Of a DNA stretch of 53,620 nucleotides, positions 23,191-30,209 are shown in pieces. The position numbers and the translations under genes were made by a program. The stretch's first letter is position 1. The number at the start of each line of letters is the position of its first letter. The notes under the pieces were generated by a model. It made no database searches and had not been told where the DNA came from. It was given only the letters and a program-made list of their open reading frames with translations. The stretch covers positions 1 through 53,620 of the forward strand of contig CAZFGN010000002.1 of NCBI GenBank assembly GCA_964518695.1, read 5' to 3'. This DNA comes from CAZFGN01 sp964518695 (GTDB lineage: Bacteria > Patescibacteriota > Minisyncoccia > UBA6257 > Colwellbacteraceae).

Positions 23191-25563
23191 ATGTCAGAAA
23201 CTCGCGAGCTAGCTCGCGCGCAAGAACTCGTTAAGGTAAAGGATATTAAAGAAGGTGTGGTGGTTCTGAAAAACGGCGGTCTACGTCGTGTTATTTTGGT
23301 TGATGGCTTAAATTTTGATCTTAAATCAGAAGAAGAACAAAACAGTATAACCTATGCCTACCAAAACTTTTTAAATTCCCTGGACTTTTCTATACAAATA
23401 ATAATCCACTCCCGTAAGTTGAACATCGAAGACTACATAGAAAAATTGGAAAAGCGCGAAACCGCGGAAGAGAGCGAACTATTAAAAACGCAAATTGCCG
23501 AATATAGAGAGTTCGTGAGGGCTTTTGTTGAAACGAACGCCGTAATGACTAAGAGTTTTTTTGTGATTGTCCCTTACGACCCCATCTCCATCCCCGGGTC
23601 CACCAATTCGCTTATGCCAAAGTTTCTCGGCGGAAAGATTGCAAAAGAAGAAAATTCTAAAGAGTCCTCTATCTCACCGAGTCATCGCGAACAGCTACAC
23701 CAAAGAGCGGAACAGGTGATAACCGGCTTGCGCCAGGTCGGCCTGCGAGCCATAAGCCTGGAAGACCAGGAACTACTTGAACTTTTCTTCAACTTCTACA
23801 ACCCGACCACTGTAGAGAAGAGTGAAGCGAAAAGAAGCCGAGAAGAAATAAGCGGCAGTATAGAAGATGTTATTGCCCCATCGTCTGTAGAAATAAACGC
23901 CACCAATCTAAAACTAGGTGACAAATTCGCTAAAACCTTATTCGTCTTAAGTTATCCAAGATATTTATCAAGCGGGTGGTTCTCGCCGATAATTAACTTA
24001 CCGGAACTGACAGACGTCTCTATATTTGTTCATCCGGTGGATACCGGCATAGCATTGAGAAATTTAAGAAAAAAGGCTACCCAAATAGAGTCTCAAATGT
24101 CCTCGAATCAAGAAAAAGGGTTGGTCCGCGATCCGATGCTTGAGATCGCCCTTCAAGATGTCGAATCTCTCCGAGACACTCTTTTACAAGCCACAGAAAA
24201 ACTTTTCAATGTGGGCGTTTACGTAACAATTTACGCTGATTCAGAAAAAGACTTAACGAGACTCGAAGTCGAGATTACCAATCTAATGGATGCGAAACTT
24301 ATTAGTATGAAACCGGCTAATTTCGAGCAAGTCAAAGGATTGGGTTCCGTAATCCCCTTGTGTTCAGACGAGATGTCTATACACGCTCCACTAAACTCTG
24401 GGCCAGTTTCCTCATTTTTCCCCTTTGTCTCTCTTGATCTCACTTCTGAAAATGGCATCTTGTATGGGATTAATAGACATAATAATACGCTTGTAATTTT
24501 CGATAGATTCTCCCTTGAGAACGCCAATATGGTCGTGTTCGCGAAAGCGGGTGCCGGAAAATCATACGCCACCAAACTCGAAGTCGCGAGGTCGCTTATG
24601 ATGGGCACCGACGTACTCATAATAGACCCAGAAAATGAGTATATCTCCTTGGCCGAGGCTGTAAACGGCAGTGTATTTAAAATATCGCTCGATTCTCAAA
24701 ACCATGTGAACCCCTTTGATATACCTATCATCCCGGAAGATGAAGAACCGGGTGAGGTTCTTAAATCCCACATTGTGAACTTAACTGGCCTGCTAAAACT
24801 TATGCTAGGGGCGATATCGCCGGAGGAAGAAGCTATGCTAGACAGAGCCATAACAGAAACTTACGCCTCAAGGGACATTACTCCGGAGAGAGACTTCTCT
24901 AAAACAACTCCACCGCTCTTGGAAGATCTAGAGGCTATACTTGCCGGCATGGAAGGTGGCAAAGGAATGGCTGAACGCCTCTATAGATTCACCAAGGGAA
25001 GCTACGCCGGTTTTACTAATAAACCGACGAACGTTAACATAGCTAATCGTTTGATTGTTTTCTCCATAAGAGATCTAGAAGACGAGTTGAGGCCCATAGC
25101 TATGTATATCATCTTAAACTTCATCTGGAATCTGGTGAGGGCCCAACTAAGAAAGAGGATTATGATAATTGATGAGGCTTGGTGGATGATGAAATATCCG
25201 GACTCCGCTTCTTTTCTTTTTGGCTTGGCTAAAAGGGCTAGGAAATATTATTTAGGAATTTCTACTATCACCCAGGATGTCGAAGATTTTTTAACCTCTC
25301 CTTATGGGAAACCCATTATTACAAACTCGTCTTTACAGCTTCTCCTTAAACAAGCGCCGGCTACCGTTGATATTACCGCCAAAGCTTTCAACTTAACCGA
25401 TGTTGAAAAAAATTATCTTTTGGAAGCCGATGTGGGTCAAGGTCTGTTTGTCGCCGGACTCAAAAGAGTAGCCATACAGATTGTGCCTTCGTATTTCGAG
25501 GACAAACTCATAACGACAAATCCAAAGCAGATATTGGAAATGAAGGAAAAAGAGGGGTTATAA
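23191..25563 (+). CDS. VirB4/TraC-like type IV secretion ATPase
   Basis: A 790-residue protein of full VirB4 length. The C-terminal ATPase domain has AKAGAGKSYATKLEVARSL (Walker A near residue 455), LIIDPENEY, Walker B MIIDEAWWMMKY, and GISTITQDVEDFL, all VirB4 hallmarks. The N-terminal half is the PrgI/VirB3-interacting domain. It would power pilus assembly or substrate transfer. It is preceded by PrgI and followed by the VirB2-like pilin gene. No VirD4 coupling protein or relaxase gene is in the window. Confidence 0.92.
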   Translation: MSETRELARAQELVKVKDIKEGVVVLKNGGLRRVILVDGLNFDLKSEEEQNSITYAYQNFLNSLDFSIQIIIHSRKLNIEDYIEKLEKRETAEESELLKTQIAEYREFVRAFVETNAVMTKSFFVIVPYDPISIPGSTNSLMPKFLGGKIAKEENSKESSISPSHREQLHQRAEQVITGLRQVGLRAISLEDQELLELFFNFYNPTTVEKSEAKRSREEISGSIEDVIAPSSVEINATNLKLGDKFAKTLFVLSYPRYLSSGWFSPIINLPELTDVSIFVHPVDTGIALRNLRKKATQIESQMSSNQEKGLVRDPMLEIALQDVESLRDTLLQATEKLFNVGVYVTIYADSEKDLTRLEVEITNLMDAKLISMKPANFEQVKGLGSVIPLCSDEMSIHAPLNSGPVSSFFPFVSLDLTSENGILYGINRHNNTLVIFDRFSLENANMVVFAKAGAGKSYATKLEVARSLMMGTDVLIIDPENEYISLAEAVNGSVFKISLDSQNHVNPFDIPIIPEDEEPGEVLKSHIVNLTGLLKLMLGAISPEEEAMLDRAITETYASRDITPERDFSKTTPPLLEDLEAILAGMEGGKGMAERLYRFTKGSYAGFTNKPTNVNIANRLIVFSIRDLEDELRPIAMYIILNFIWNLVRAQLRKRIMIIDEAWWMMKYPDSASFLFGLAKRARKYYLGISTITQDVEDFLTSPYGKPIITNSSLQLLLKQAPATVDITAKAFNLTDVEKNYLLEADVGQGLFVAGLKRVAIQIVPSYFEDKLITTNPKQILEMKEKEGL

Positions 25564-25575
25564 TGTGAATTGACT

Positions 25576-25875
25576 ATGATTAAAACAGTTTTAGCGGCGA
25601 GCGAATCGCTTGACTTGGTTCAAGCAATCTCCACAATAGATTTCGGCGGCGGCTTTACCATCAATAACATCTTTACTTGGTCATTAGGAATAGGAGGCGT
25701 AGCGGCCCTTGGAATCATCATCTATGGCGGAATATTGTATATTGCTTCCGCTGGTAACTCCTCAAGGCAAGGAGAAGCCAAAGAGTGGATTAAAGCCGCC
25801 GTCTATGGCCTTATACTACTAACTATCGGTTATCTAATATTATACGTAATTAACCCAGCAGTTCTTGGTAAATAA
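25576..25875 (+). CDS. VirB2/TrbC-like pilin
   Basis: From the ATG at 25576 the product is 99 residues. It has a short N-terminal hydrophilic part and two membrane helices (SLGIGGVAALGIIIYGGILY and AVYGLILLTIGYLILYV) separated by a small polar loop (NSSRQGEAKEW), the layout of VirB2/TrbC-type pilins. The conserved G-x-I-x-Y-G-G-I-x-Y-I motif is typical of the versions found in Gram-positive and candidate-phylum clusters. It is the last plus-strand gene of the module and meets the convergent khpB gene 8 bp later. Confidence 0.75.
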   Translation: MIKTVLAASESLDLVQAISTIDFGGGFTINNIFTWSLGIGGVAALGIIIYGGILYIASAGNSSRQGEAKEWIKAAVYGLILLTIGYLILYVINPAVLGK

Positions 25876-25883
25876 GAACGCGC

Positions 25884-26321
25884 TTAGTCTAGGTTTGTAA
25901 TCTTAACCACAACGTAACGATCTTTCGTTTCGCCAACGCTTTCGGTTGTAACGTCCGGCCTCATAGAAAGCTCCGCGTGTACAAGCCTCCTCTCGTAAGC
26001 GTTCATTGTAGGCAATTTAACAGGCTCTTTGGTTGCTACCGCTCTCCTAGCCGCCGCCTTGGCAAGCTCAAGAATCAACCTTTCTCTTTCTCTGCGGTAG
26101 TTGTTAATATCAACGACGACCGGGTAAATATTTCCCCTCTTTGCTATTAATCTCACTATCCTATTAATGTTCGAGACCAGATCCGGCAAACGCTCCGCAG
26201 TAAGAGCGTCGTCATCAATGGTTACAGAAAAGACTTTGGCGTCCGGGCCCGTCTCTACTCGGAACTTGGTAAATCCCATTAATTCTACTAATCTAACTAA
26301 TTGTTCTTTCAAGTTTTCCAT
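25884..26321 (-). CDS. khpB: KhpB/Jag-like RNA-binding protein (KH + R3H)
   Basis: A 145-residue protein. The N-terminal ~70 residues are a KH-like domain; the C-terminal R3H domain has NNYRRERERLILELAKAAAR and LPTMNAYERRLVHAELS. The longer Jag proteins of Firmicutes carry an extra N-terminal domain that is absent here. The yidC-khpB pairing next to rnpA-rpmH is the standard order near bacterial origins. Its start overlaps the end of yidC by 29 bp. Confidence 0.85.
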   Translation of the reverse strand: MENLKEQLVRLVELMGFTKFRVETGPDAKVFSVTIDDDALTAERLPDLVSNINRIVRLIAKRGNIYPVVVDINNYRRERERLILELAKAAARRAVATKEPVKLPTMNAYERRLVHAELSMRPDVTTESVGETKDRYVVVKITNLD

Positions 26322-27012
26322 GGCTAAACATTTTGTTTATAACAACCTGTTGAAATATAGAAAATACGCTACTTGTAAGCCAATAGACGCCAAGCGCCGC
26401 CGGGAGAGTAACGAGAAACACAGCCGTAATGGCTGGCCCTATATAGACCATGTTCCGACCCATTCTTTCCGTCTGATTTAACTCTTCGCCAGCCTTCAAT
26501 TTAGGTAAAGAGAGTTTCGATTGCGCGTATTGTGCCACAGTAGCTAAAACCGCGATAATAATACTTCTTTTACTTAGATCTAAACCCAATAATGTGTGAT
26601 TTATAACTTCCGGTTTGTGAATAATCGAATACAATAAATTAAACGAGCTTTCGTTCAACCCACCTTTAAAAATACTAAACAGGACAAAGAGGATTGGCAG
26701 TTGGGCTAATATTAGAATTATAGGAGTTAGTGGGTTGGCTTTGTGATCCGCATAAAGCGCGAGTACCGCTTTTGTCTGCGCTTCCCGATCATCTTTGTAT
26801 TTCTCTTGAATCTTTTTGATGTGGGGTTGTAGCTCTTGAGCTAATCGCTGATGCCGCAGGGAGGCATGAAACAACGGGAAAAGGATTATTCTTATTAAAA
26901 TGGTTAATAAAATTATAGCCAGGCCCAAATCTTCAAGGGCTATTGAGTTATAGAGCAGCACCAAAACGTTGAAGAGCGGCCTATACAGAATCTCATTAAA
27001 CAAACTTGCCAT
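26293..27012 (-). CDS. yidC: Membrane protein insertase YidC/Oxa1
   Basis: A 239-residue YidC of the short Gram-positive type without the large periplasmic domain. It has about five membrane helices, the positively charged cytoplasmic hairpin after the first (HASLRHQRLAQELQPHIKKI), and the conserved arginine in LAIILLTILIRIILFPL. It inserts small membrane proteins with or without SecYEG. There is no lipoprotein Cys at the N-terminus. It overlaps rnpA by 17 bp and khpB by 29 bp. Confidence 0.92.
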   Translation of the reverse strand: MASLFNEILYRPLFNVLVLLYNSIALEDLGLAIILLTILIRIILFPLFHASLRHQRLAQELQPHIKKIQEKYKDDREAQTKAVLALYADHKANPLTPIILILAQLPILFVLFSIFKGGLNESSFNLLYSIIHKPEVINHTLLGLDLSKRSIIIAVLATVAQYAQSKLSLPKLKAGEELNQTERMGRNMVYIGPAITAVFLVTLPAALGVYWLTSSVFSIFQQVVINKMFSHGKLERTIS

Positions 27013-27331
27013 ATCTTTGAAAACGGTTTTTTAATTCCTCTTTAGTAAGGTTTATCATAGGCGCTTTTGCGATTATAAGCAAATCATTGGGCGCTTTTAT
27101 AGACTCGTTCTTTGTAGATAAAAAAGGCTCGCTTAAATAGCTTAAAACTCTTCTCCTTAGTTTATTCCTCGAAACCGAACCCTTAAGGACGCGTTTGCCC
27201 AAGAGGACTCCTAAGCGGCTGTAAGGCAAATTATTAGGACTAGCCTTGATGAGAACACAACTATCGGAAAATACAGTTTTTGAGTTTTTTGGGAAAAGGT
27301 TTATTGGAACTCTTAGCTTCTTTGGGAACAT
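26996..27331 (-). CDS. rnpA: Ribonuclease P protein component
   Basis: A 111-residue basic protein. The RNR signature is KGSVSRNKLRRRV and the N-terminal part has LGVLLGKRV. It assists the RNase P RNA in tRNA 5' maturation. It lies in the conserved rpmH-rnpA-yidC order; its ATG overlaps the rpmH stop by one base (TAATG). Confidence 0.9.
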   Translation of the reverse strand: MFPKKLRVPINLFPKNSKTVFSDSCVLIKASPNNLPYSRLGVLLGKRVLKGSVSRNKLRRRVLSYLSEPFLSTKNESIKAPNDLLIIAKAPMINLTKEELKNRFQRYGKFV

Positions 27332-27465
27332 TAAGCCGTAACCCTGGCTCTCCCTTTGGCAATTCTCCTCTTTATAACATTTCTACCCCCCACAGTCCTC
27401 TTCCTTTTTAGGAATCCGTGAGTCCTGGCCCTTTTCCTCTTTTTTGGTTGATAAGTTAAAGACAT
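27331..27465 (-). CDS. rpmH: 50S ribosomal protein bL34
   Basis: A 44-residue protein: MSLTYQPKKRKRARTHGFL, then K-R-K-R-T-V-G-G-R-N-V-I-K-R-R-I-A-K-G-R and a C-terminal Ala. These are the bL34 features, including T-Y-Q-P at the N-terminus and the H-G-F motif. Its stop overlaps the rnpA start by one base. It is the first gene of the minus-strand operon leaving the origin. Confidence 0.95.
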   Translation of the reverse strand: MSLTYQPKKRKRARTHGFLKRKRTVGGRNVIKRRIAKGRARVTA

Positions 27466-27474
27466 TTATATGGG

Positions 27475-27503
27475 ATTGTATCTTCTTATCCACAATTAAT
27501 CAA
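27475..27503 (-). promoter_or_regulatory. rpmH operon promoter with an embedded DnaA box
   Basis: On the minus strand, TTGATT (27503-27498), exactly 17 bp, TACAAT (27480-27475), then 9 nt to the ATG at 27465, leaving at most 2-3 nt of leader. The spacer contains the DnaA box at 27486-27494, so DnaA binding should compete with RNA polymerase. Confidence 0.6.
27486..27494 (+). promoter_or_regulatory. DnaA box TTATCCACA
   Basis: A perfect consensus DnaA box in the rpmH-dnaA intergenic region, part of the probable origin. Confidence 0.8.
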
Positions 27504-27526
27504 CACCTTGCTAGACTTTACGGCAT

Positions 27527-27555
27527 TTGACTCTTGTTTTCTGGCAATCAATAAT
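27527..27555 (+). promoter_or_regulatory. Leaderless-type promoter of dnaA
   Basis: TTGACT (27527-27532), exactly 17 bp, AATAAT (27550-27555), then 6 nt to the ATG at 27562. Confidence 0.65.
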
Positions 27556-27561
27556 TAAGCA

Positions 27562-28920
27562 ATGCAGAACGATGAACTTTGGCAATCCGTTTTATCGGAA
27601 ATGGAATTGCAAGTCTCAAGAGCAAATTTTCTCACTTGGCTTAAGAATAGCCGCCTCGTAGAAAACACGGAAGACGCCGTCATGATAGCCTTGCCGAACC
27701 ACTTCGCTAAAGAATGGGTAGAAACAAAATACGACAAGCTGATACTTGGAATAGTAAGAAACTTCATCACGTCTGTTAAAAAAGTTGAATATGTTGTTGA
27801 GGGCGGTTTAATAAAAACCTCAAGCCTCCACAAGCCTCGTGAGATTTCAAATGATAAACAGTTGGTCATAGAAGAATTCAAGGTTGACCCAGAAACTAAT
27901 CTTAATCCGCGTTATACCTTAAATTCTTTTATTGTCGGCCCATCAAATGAGTTGGCTCATTCGGCGGCATCCGCAATCATCCAAAGCGTAGGCATAAAAT
28001 ATAACCCGCTTTTTATTTATGGTGGCGTAGGGTTGGGGAAAACTCATCTTATCCAAGGTATGGGCAATGAAATTAAAAATCTCTATAAGAACAAAATAAA
28101 AGTTAAGTATGTAACTTCTGAAAAATTCACCAACGATGTGGTTTGGGCAATAAGGAATAGGCGCACCGAAGATATTAAAAACACTTATAGGCACGTGGAT
28201 GTTTTAATTATCGACGACATCCAATTCATAGGCGGCAAAGAAAAAACGGAGGAAGAATTTTTCCATACTTTCAATGCCCTTCATGAAAACAATAAACAGA
28301 TTATTATTTCTTCAGACAGGCCCCCCAAAGCAATCCCCATACTAGAGGAAAGGTTAAGATCGAGGTTTGAGGGTGGAATGATAGCGGATATAAGTTATCC
28401 GGAATATGAAACAAGGGTAGCTATTATAAAAACCAAGATTCAGGAAAGGGGCGCCTCAATCGATGATGAATCAATCGATTTTATTGCCAAGAAGCTACAA
28501 AAGAATATTAGAGAAATTGAAGGTATTCTAAATAAGGTTGTTTTTTACCAAACAAATTATCAGAAACCAGTAACTTCAAATCAAGTAGAAAAGATTATTG
28601 CCGAATTTACAGAGAGGTCTAGGGCAAGTGTCAGCCCCAACCAGATAATTAAGGTTGTCGCTGATTTTTTTGAAATTCCCGCGAGCGATTTAACTGGTAA
28701 ATCAAGAAATAAAGAGTTTATTGAACCACGACAAATAACCATGTACTTACTAAGAGATCTATTAGATATGTCATATCCTTTTATTGCCAATAAGATAGGC
28801 AAAAGAGACCACACAACCGTAATTTATGCCTGTAAAAAATTATCAAAAGACATGGAAAAAAATCAATCACTAAATGAAAAGTTGTCAGAAATTAAAGAAC
28901 TAATTAACAAGATGGGGTAA
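27562..28920 (+). CDS. dnaA: Chromosomal replication initiator DnaA
   Basis: DnaA binds boxes at oriC and opens the duplex. The 452-residue protein has domain I (about 1-85, W-x-x-V-L-x-x-M-E), a short domain II, an AAA+ domain with GGVGLGKTHL (near residue 154) and IDDIQFIGGKE, and the C-terminal DNA-binding domain with the signature around GKRDHTTVIYACKKL. The length is normal. DnaA boxes are found on both sides of the gene. Confidence 0.97.
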   Translation: MQNDELWQSVLSEMELQVSRANFLTWLKNSRLVENTEDAVMIALPNHFAKEWVETKYDKLILGIVRNFITSVKKVEYVVEGGLIKTSSLHKPREISNDKQLVIEEFKVDPETNLNPRYTLNSFIVGPSNELAHSAASAIIQSVGIKYNPLFIYGGVGLGKTHLIQGMGNEIKNLYKNKIKVKYVTSEKFTNDVVWAIRNRRTEDIKNTYRHVDVLIIDDIQFIGGKEKTEEEFFHTFNALHENNKQIIISSDRPPKAIPILEERLRSRFEGGMIADISYPEYETRVAIIKTKIQERGASIDDESIDFIAKKLQKNIREIEGILNKVVFYQTNYQKPVTSNQVEKIIAEFTERSRASVSPNQIIKVVADFFEIPASDLTGKSRNKEFIEPRQITMYLLRDLLDMSYPFIANKIGKRDHTTVIYACKKLSKDMEKNQSLNEKLSEIKELINKMG

Positions 28921-29092
28921 TTATGTTTATAGGCTGTGGAATGACTTTTAATTTCACTTGCTTTACCATTTAATAATCACTATTTATTCATAACTTATTA
29001 ACAACTATAAAAACTAAGCGAATTGAGTAAATAAAGGGCGCTATCAATGTCTCTGTAGGGTTATCCACACACCTAAAACAACAATACATATT
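28921..29092. other. oriC: Probable replication origin segment (dnaA-dnaN intergenic)
   Basis: A 172-bp AT-rich gap between dnaA and dnaN. It holds a perfect DnaA box TTATCCACA (29061-29069), a one-mismatch box TTATTCATA (28984-28992) and a weaker TTATTAACA (28995-29003) within a very AT-rich stretch suitable for unwinding. With the perfect box on the other side of dnaA it resembles a bipartite origin as in Bacillus. The strand switch of genes at rpmH/dnaA agrees. Confidence 0.7.
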
Positions 29093-30199
29093 ATGAAATT
29101 AATAGTACTTAGAAGTCATTTAAAGTCTGGTTTGGATGCGATTGGTCGAGCGACGGTTTCTAATTTAAACTTACCAGTTTTGGGGAATGTTTTAATAAAA
29201 GCAACAAACAATCAAATCAAATTATGCGCTACTAATCTGGAAATCGCGATAACGAAAATTGTTTACGGGAAAATATTAGAAGAAGGAAGCGTAACAGTTC
29301 CTTATGGTGTCATTTCGAGTATTATAAATAACACCACGAGCGAGAGAATTAATTTAGAAAGTAAGCAAAACAACCTGATTCTCACAACTGACAACTACGA
29401 AGCGAAAATATCTGGAATCGCGGAGAGTGAATTTCCTATAGTCCCTAAAATTAAAGAGGAAAAAGAACACTTAGAAATTGTCTTAAGCACTTTAAAAGAG
29501 AGGCTTGAAAAAGTGATTCTCGCGGCCGGTATATCAGATTTGAGGCCGGAGATAAGTGGCGCGTTTTTTATCCTTGAGTCTTCAGAGATAAAATTAGTCG
29601 CCACTGATACTTTTAGGCTTGCCGAAGGGAAAATCCTCGGATCTCAAATTAAAAACACCTTTCACCACGGCTTAGAAATGATCATACCGCTAAAAACCGC
29701 TCAAGAGTTAACAAGAATTGTCTCAACAGAAGAAATGGTTAGCGTTTATCTTGATAACAACCAAATACTTTTTAAAACACAAGATCTAGAAATTATTTCT
29801 AGGCTTATTGAGGGAAAATTCCCCGACTATAATTCGATCGTTCCAAAAGAATTTGACGTGCAGATATTGGTTAATAAAGACGACCTTATAAACGCCCTTA
29901 AGCTCACCGGCTCCCTAAGTAATCGGATAAATGAGGTAAGGCTTAAAATTAAAGACAAAAAAGTACTTGAAGTTTATTCAAGCGATAACGCTTTAGGGGA
30001 GAACAACTATCTTGTTCCCGCAAAGATAAACGGAGCGGATTGTGAAGTAACTTTTAATTGGAAATATTTACTGGATGGCGTTAAAGCTATTGCCGGAGAG
30101 CAAGTGTTTGTTGGTCTAAACGGCGAGAATAAACCAGCCATCATAAATACCCCGGGGGACTTATTATACTTTTATGTGCTAATGCCTATTAAACCGTAG
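29093..30199 (+). CDS. dnaN: DNA polymerase III sliding clamp (beta subunit)
   Basis: A 368-residue protein with the three repeated clamp domains; recognisable parts are LPVLGNVLIKA, KISGIAESEFPIVP, LVATDTFRLAEG, LIEGKFPDYNSIVPKEF and the C-terminal YLLDGVKAI with terminal VLMPIKP. The clamp rings DNA and tethers polymerase III. The gene is convergent with the penicillin-binding protein gene 10 bp further on; ATACTA/TAGTAT in that region can form a short stem but lacks a T-run. Confidence 0.95.
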   Translation: MKLIVLRSHLKSGLDAIGRATVSNLNLPVLGNVLIKATNNQIKLCATNLEIAITKIVYGKILEEGSVTVPYGVISSIINNTTSERINLESKQNNLILTTDNYEAKISGIAESEFPIVPKIKEEKEHLEIVLSTLKERLEKVILAAGISDLRPEISGAFFILESSEIKLVATDTFRLAEGKILGSQIKNTFHHGLEMIIPLKTAQELTRIVSTEEMVSVYLDNNQILFKTQDLEIISRLIEGKFPDYNSIVPKEFDVQILVNKDDLINALKLTGSLSNRINEVRLKIKDKKVLEVYSSDNALGENNYLVPAKINGADCEVTFNWKYLLDGVKAIAGEQVFVGLNGENKPAIINTPGDLLYFYVLMPIKP

Positions 30200-30209
30200 G
30201 CCCATACTA

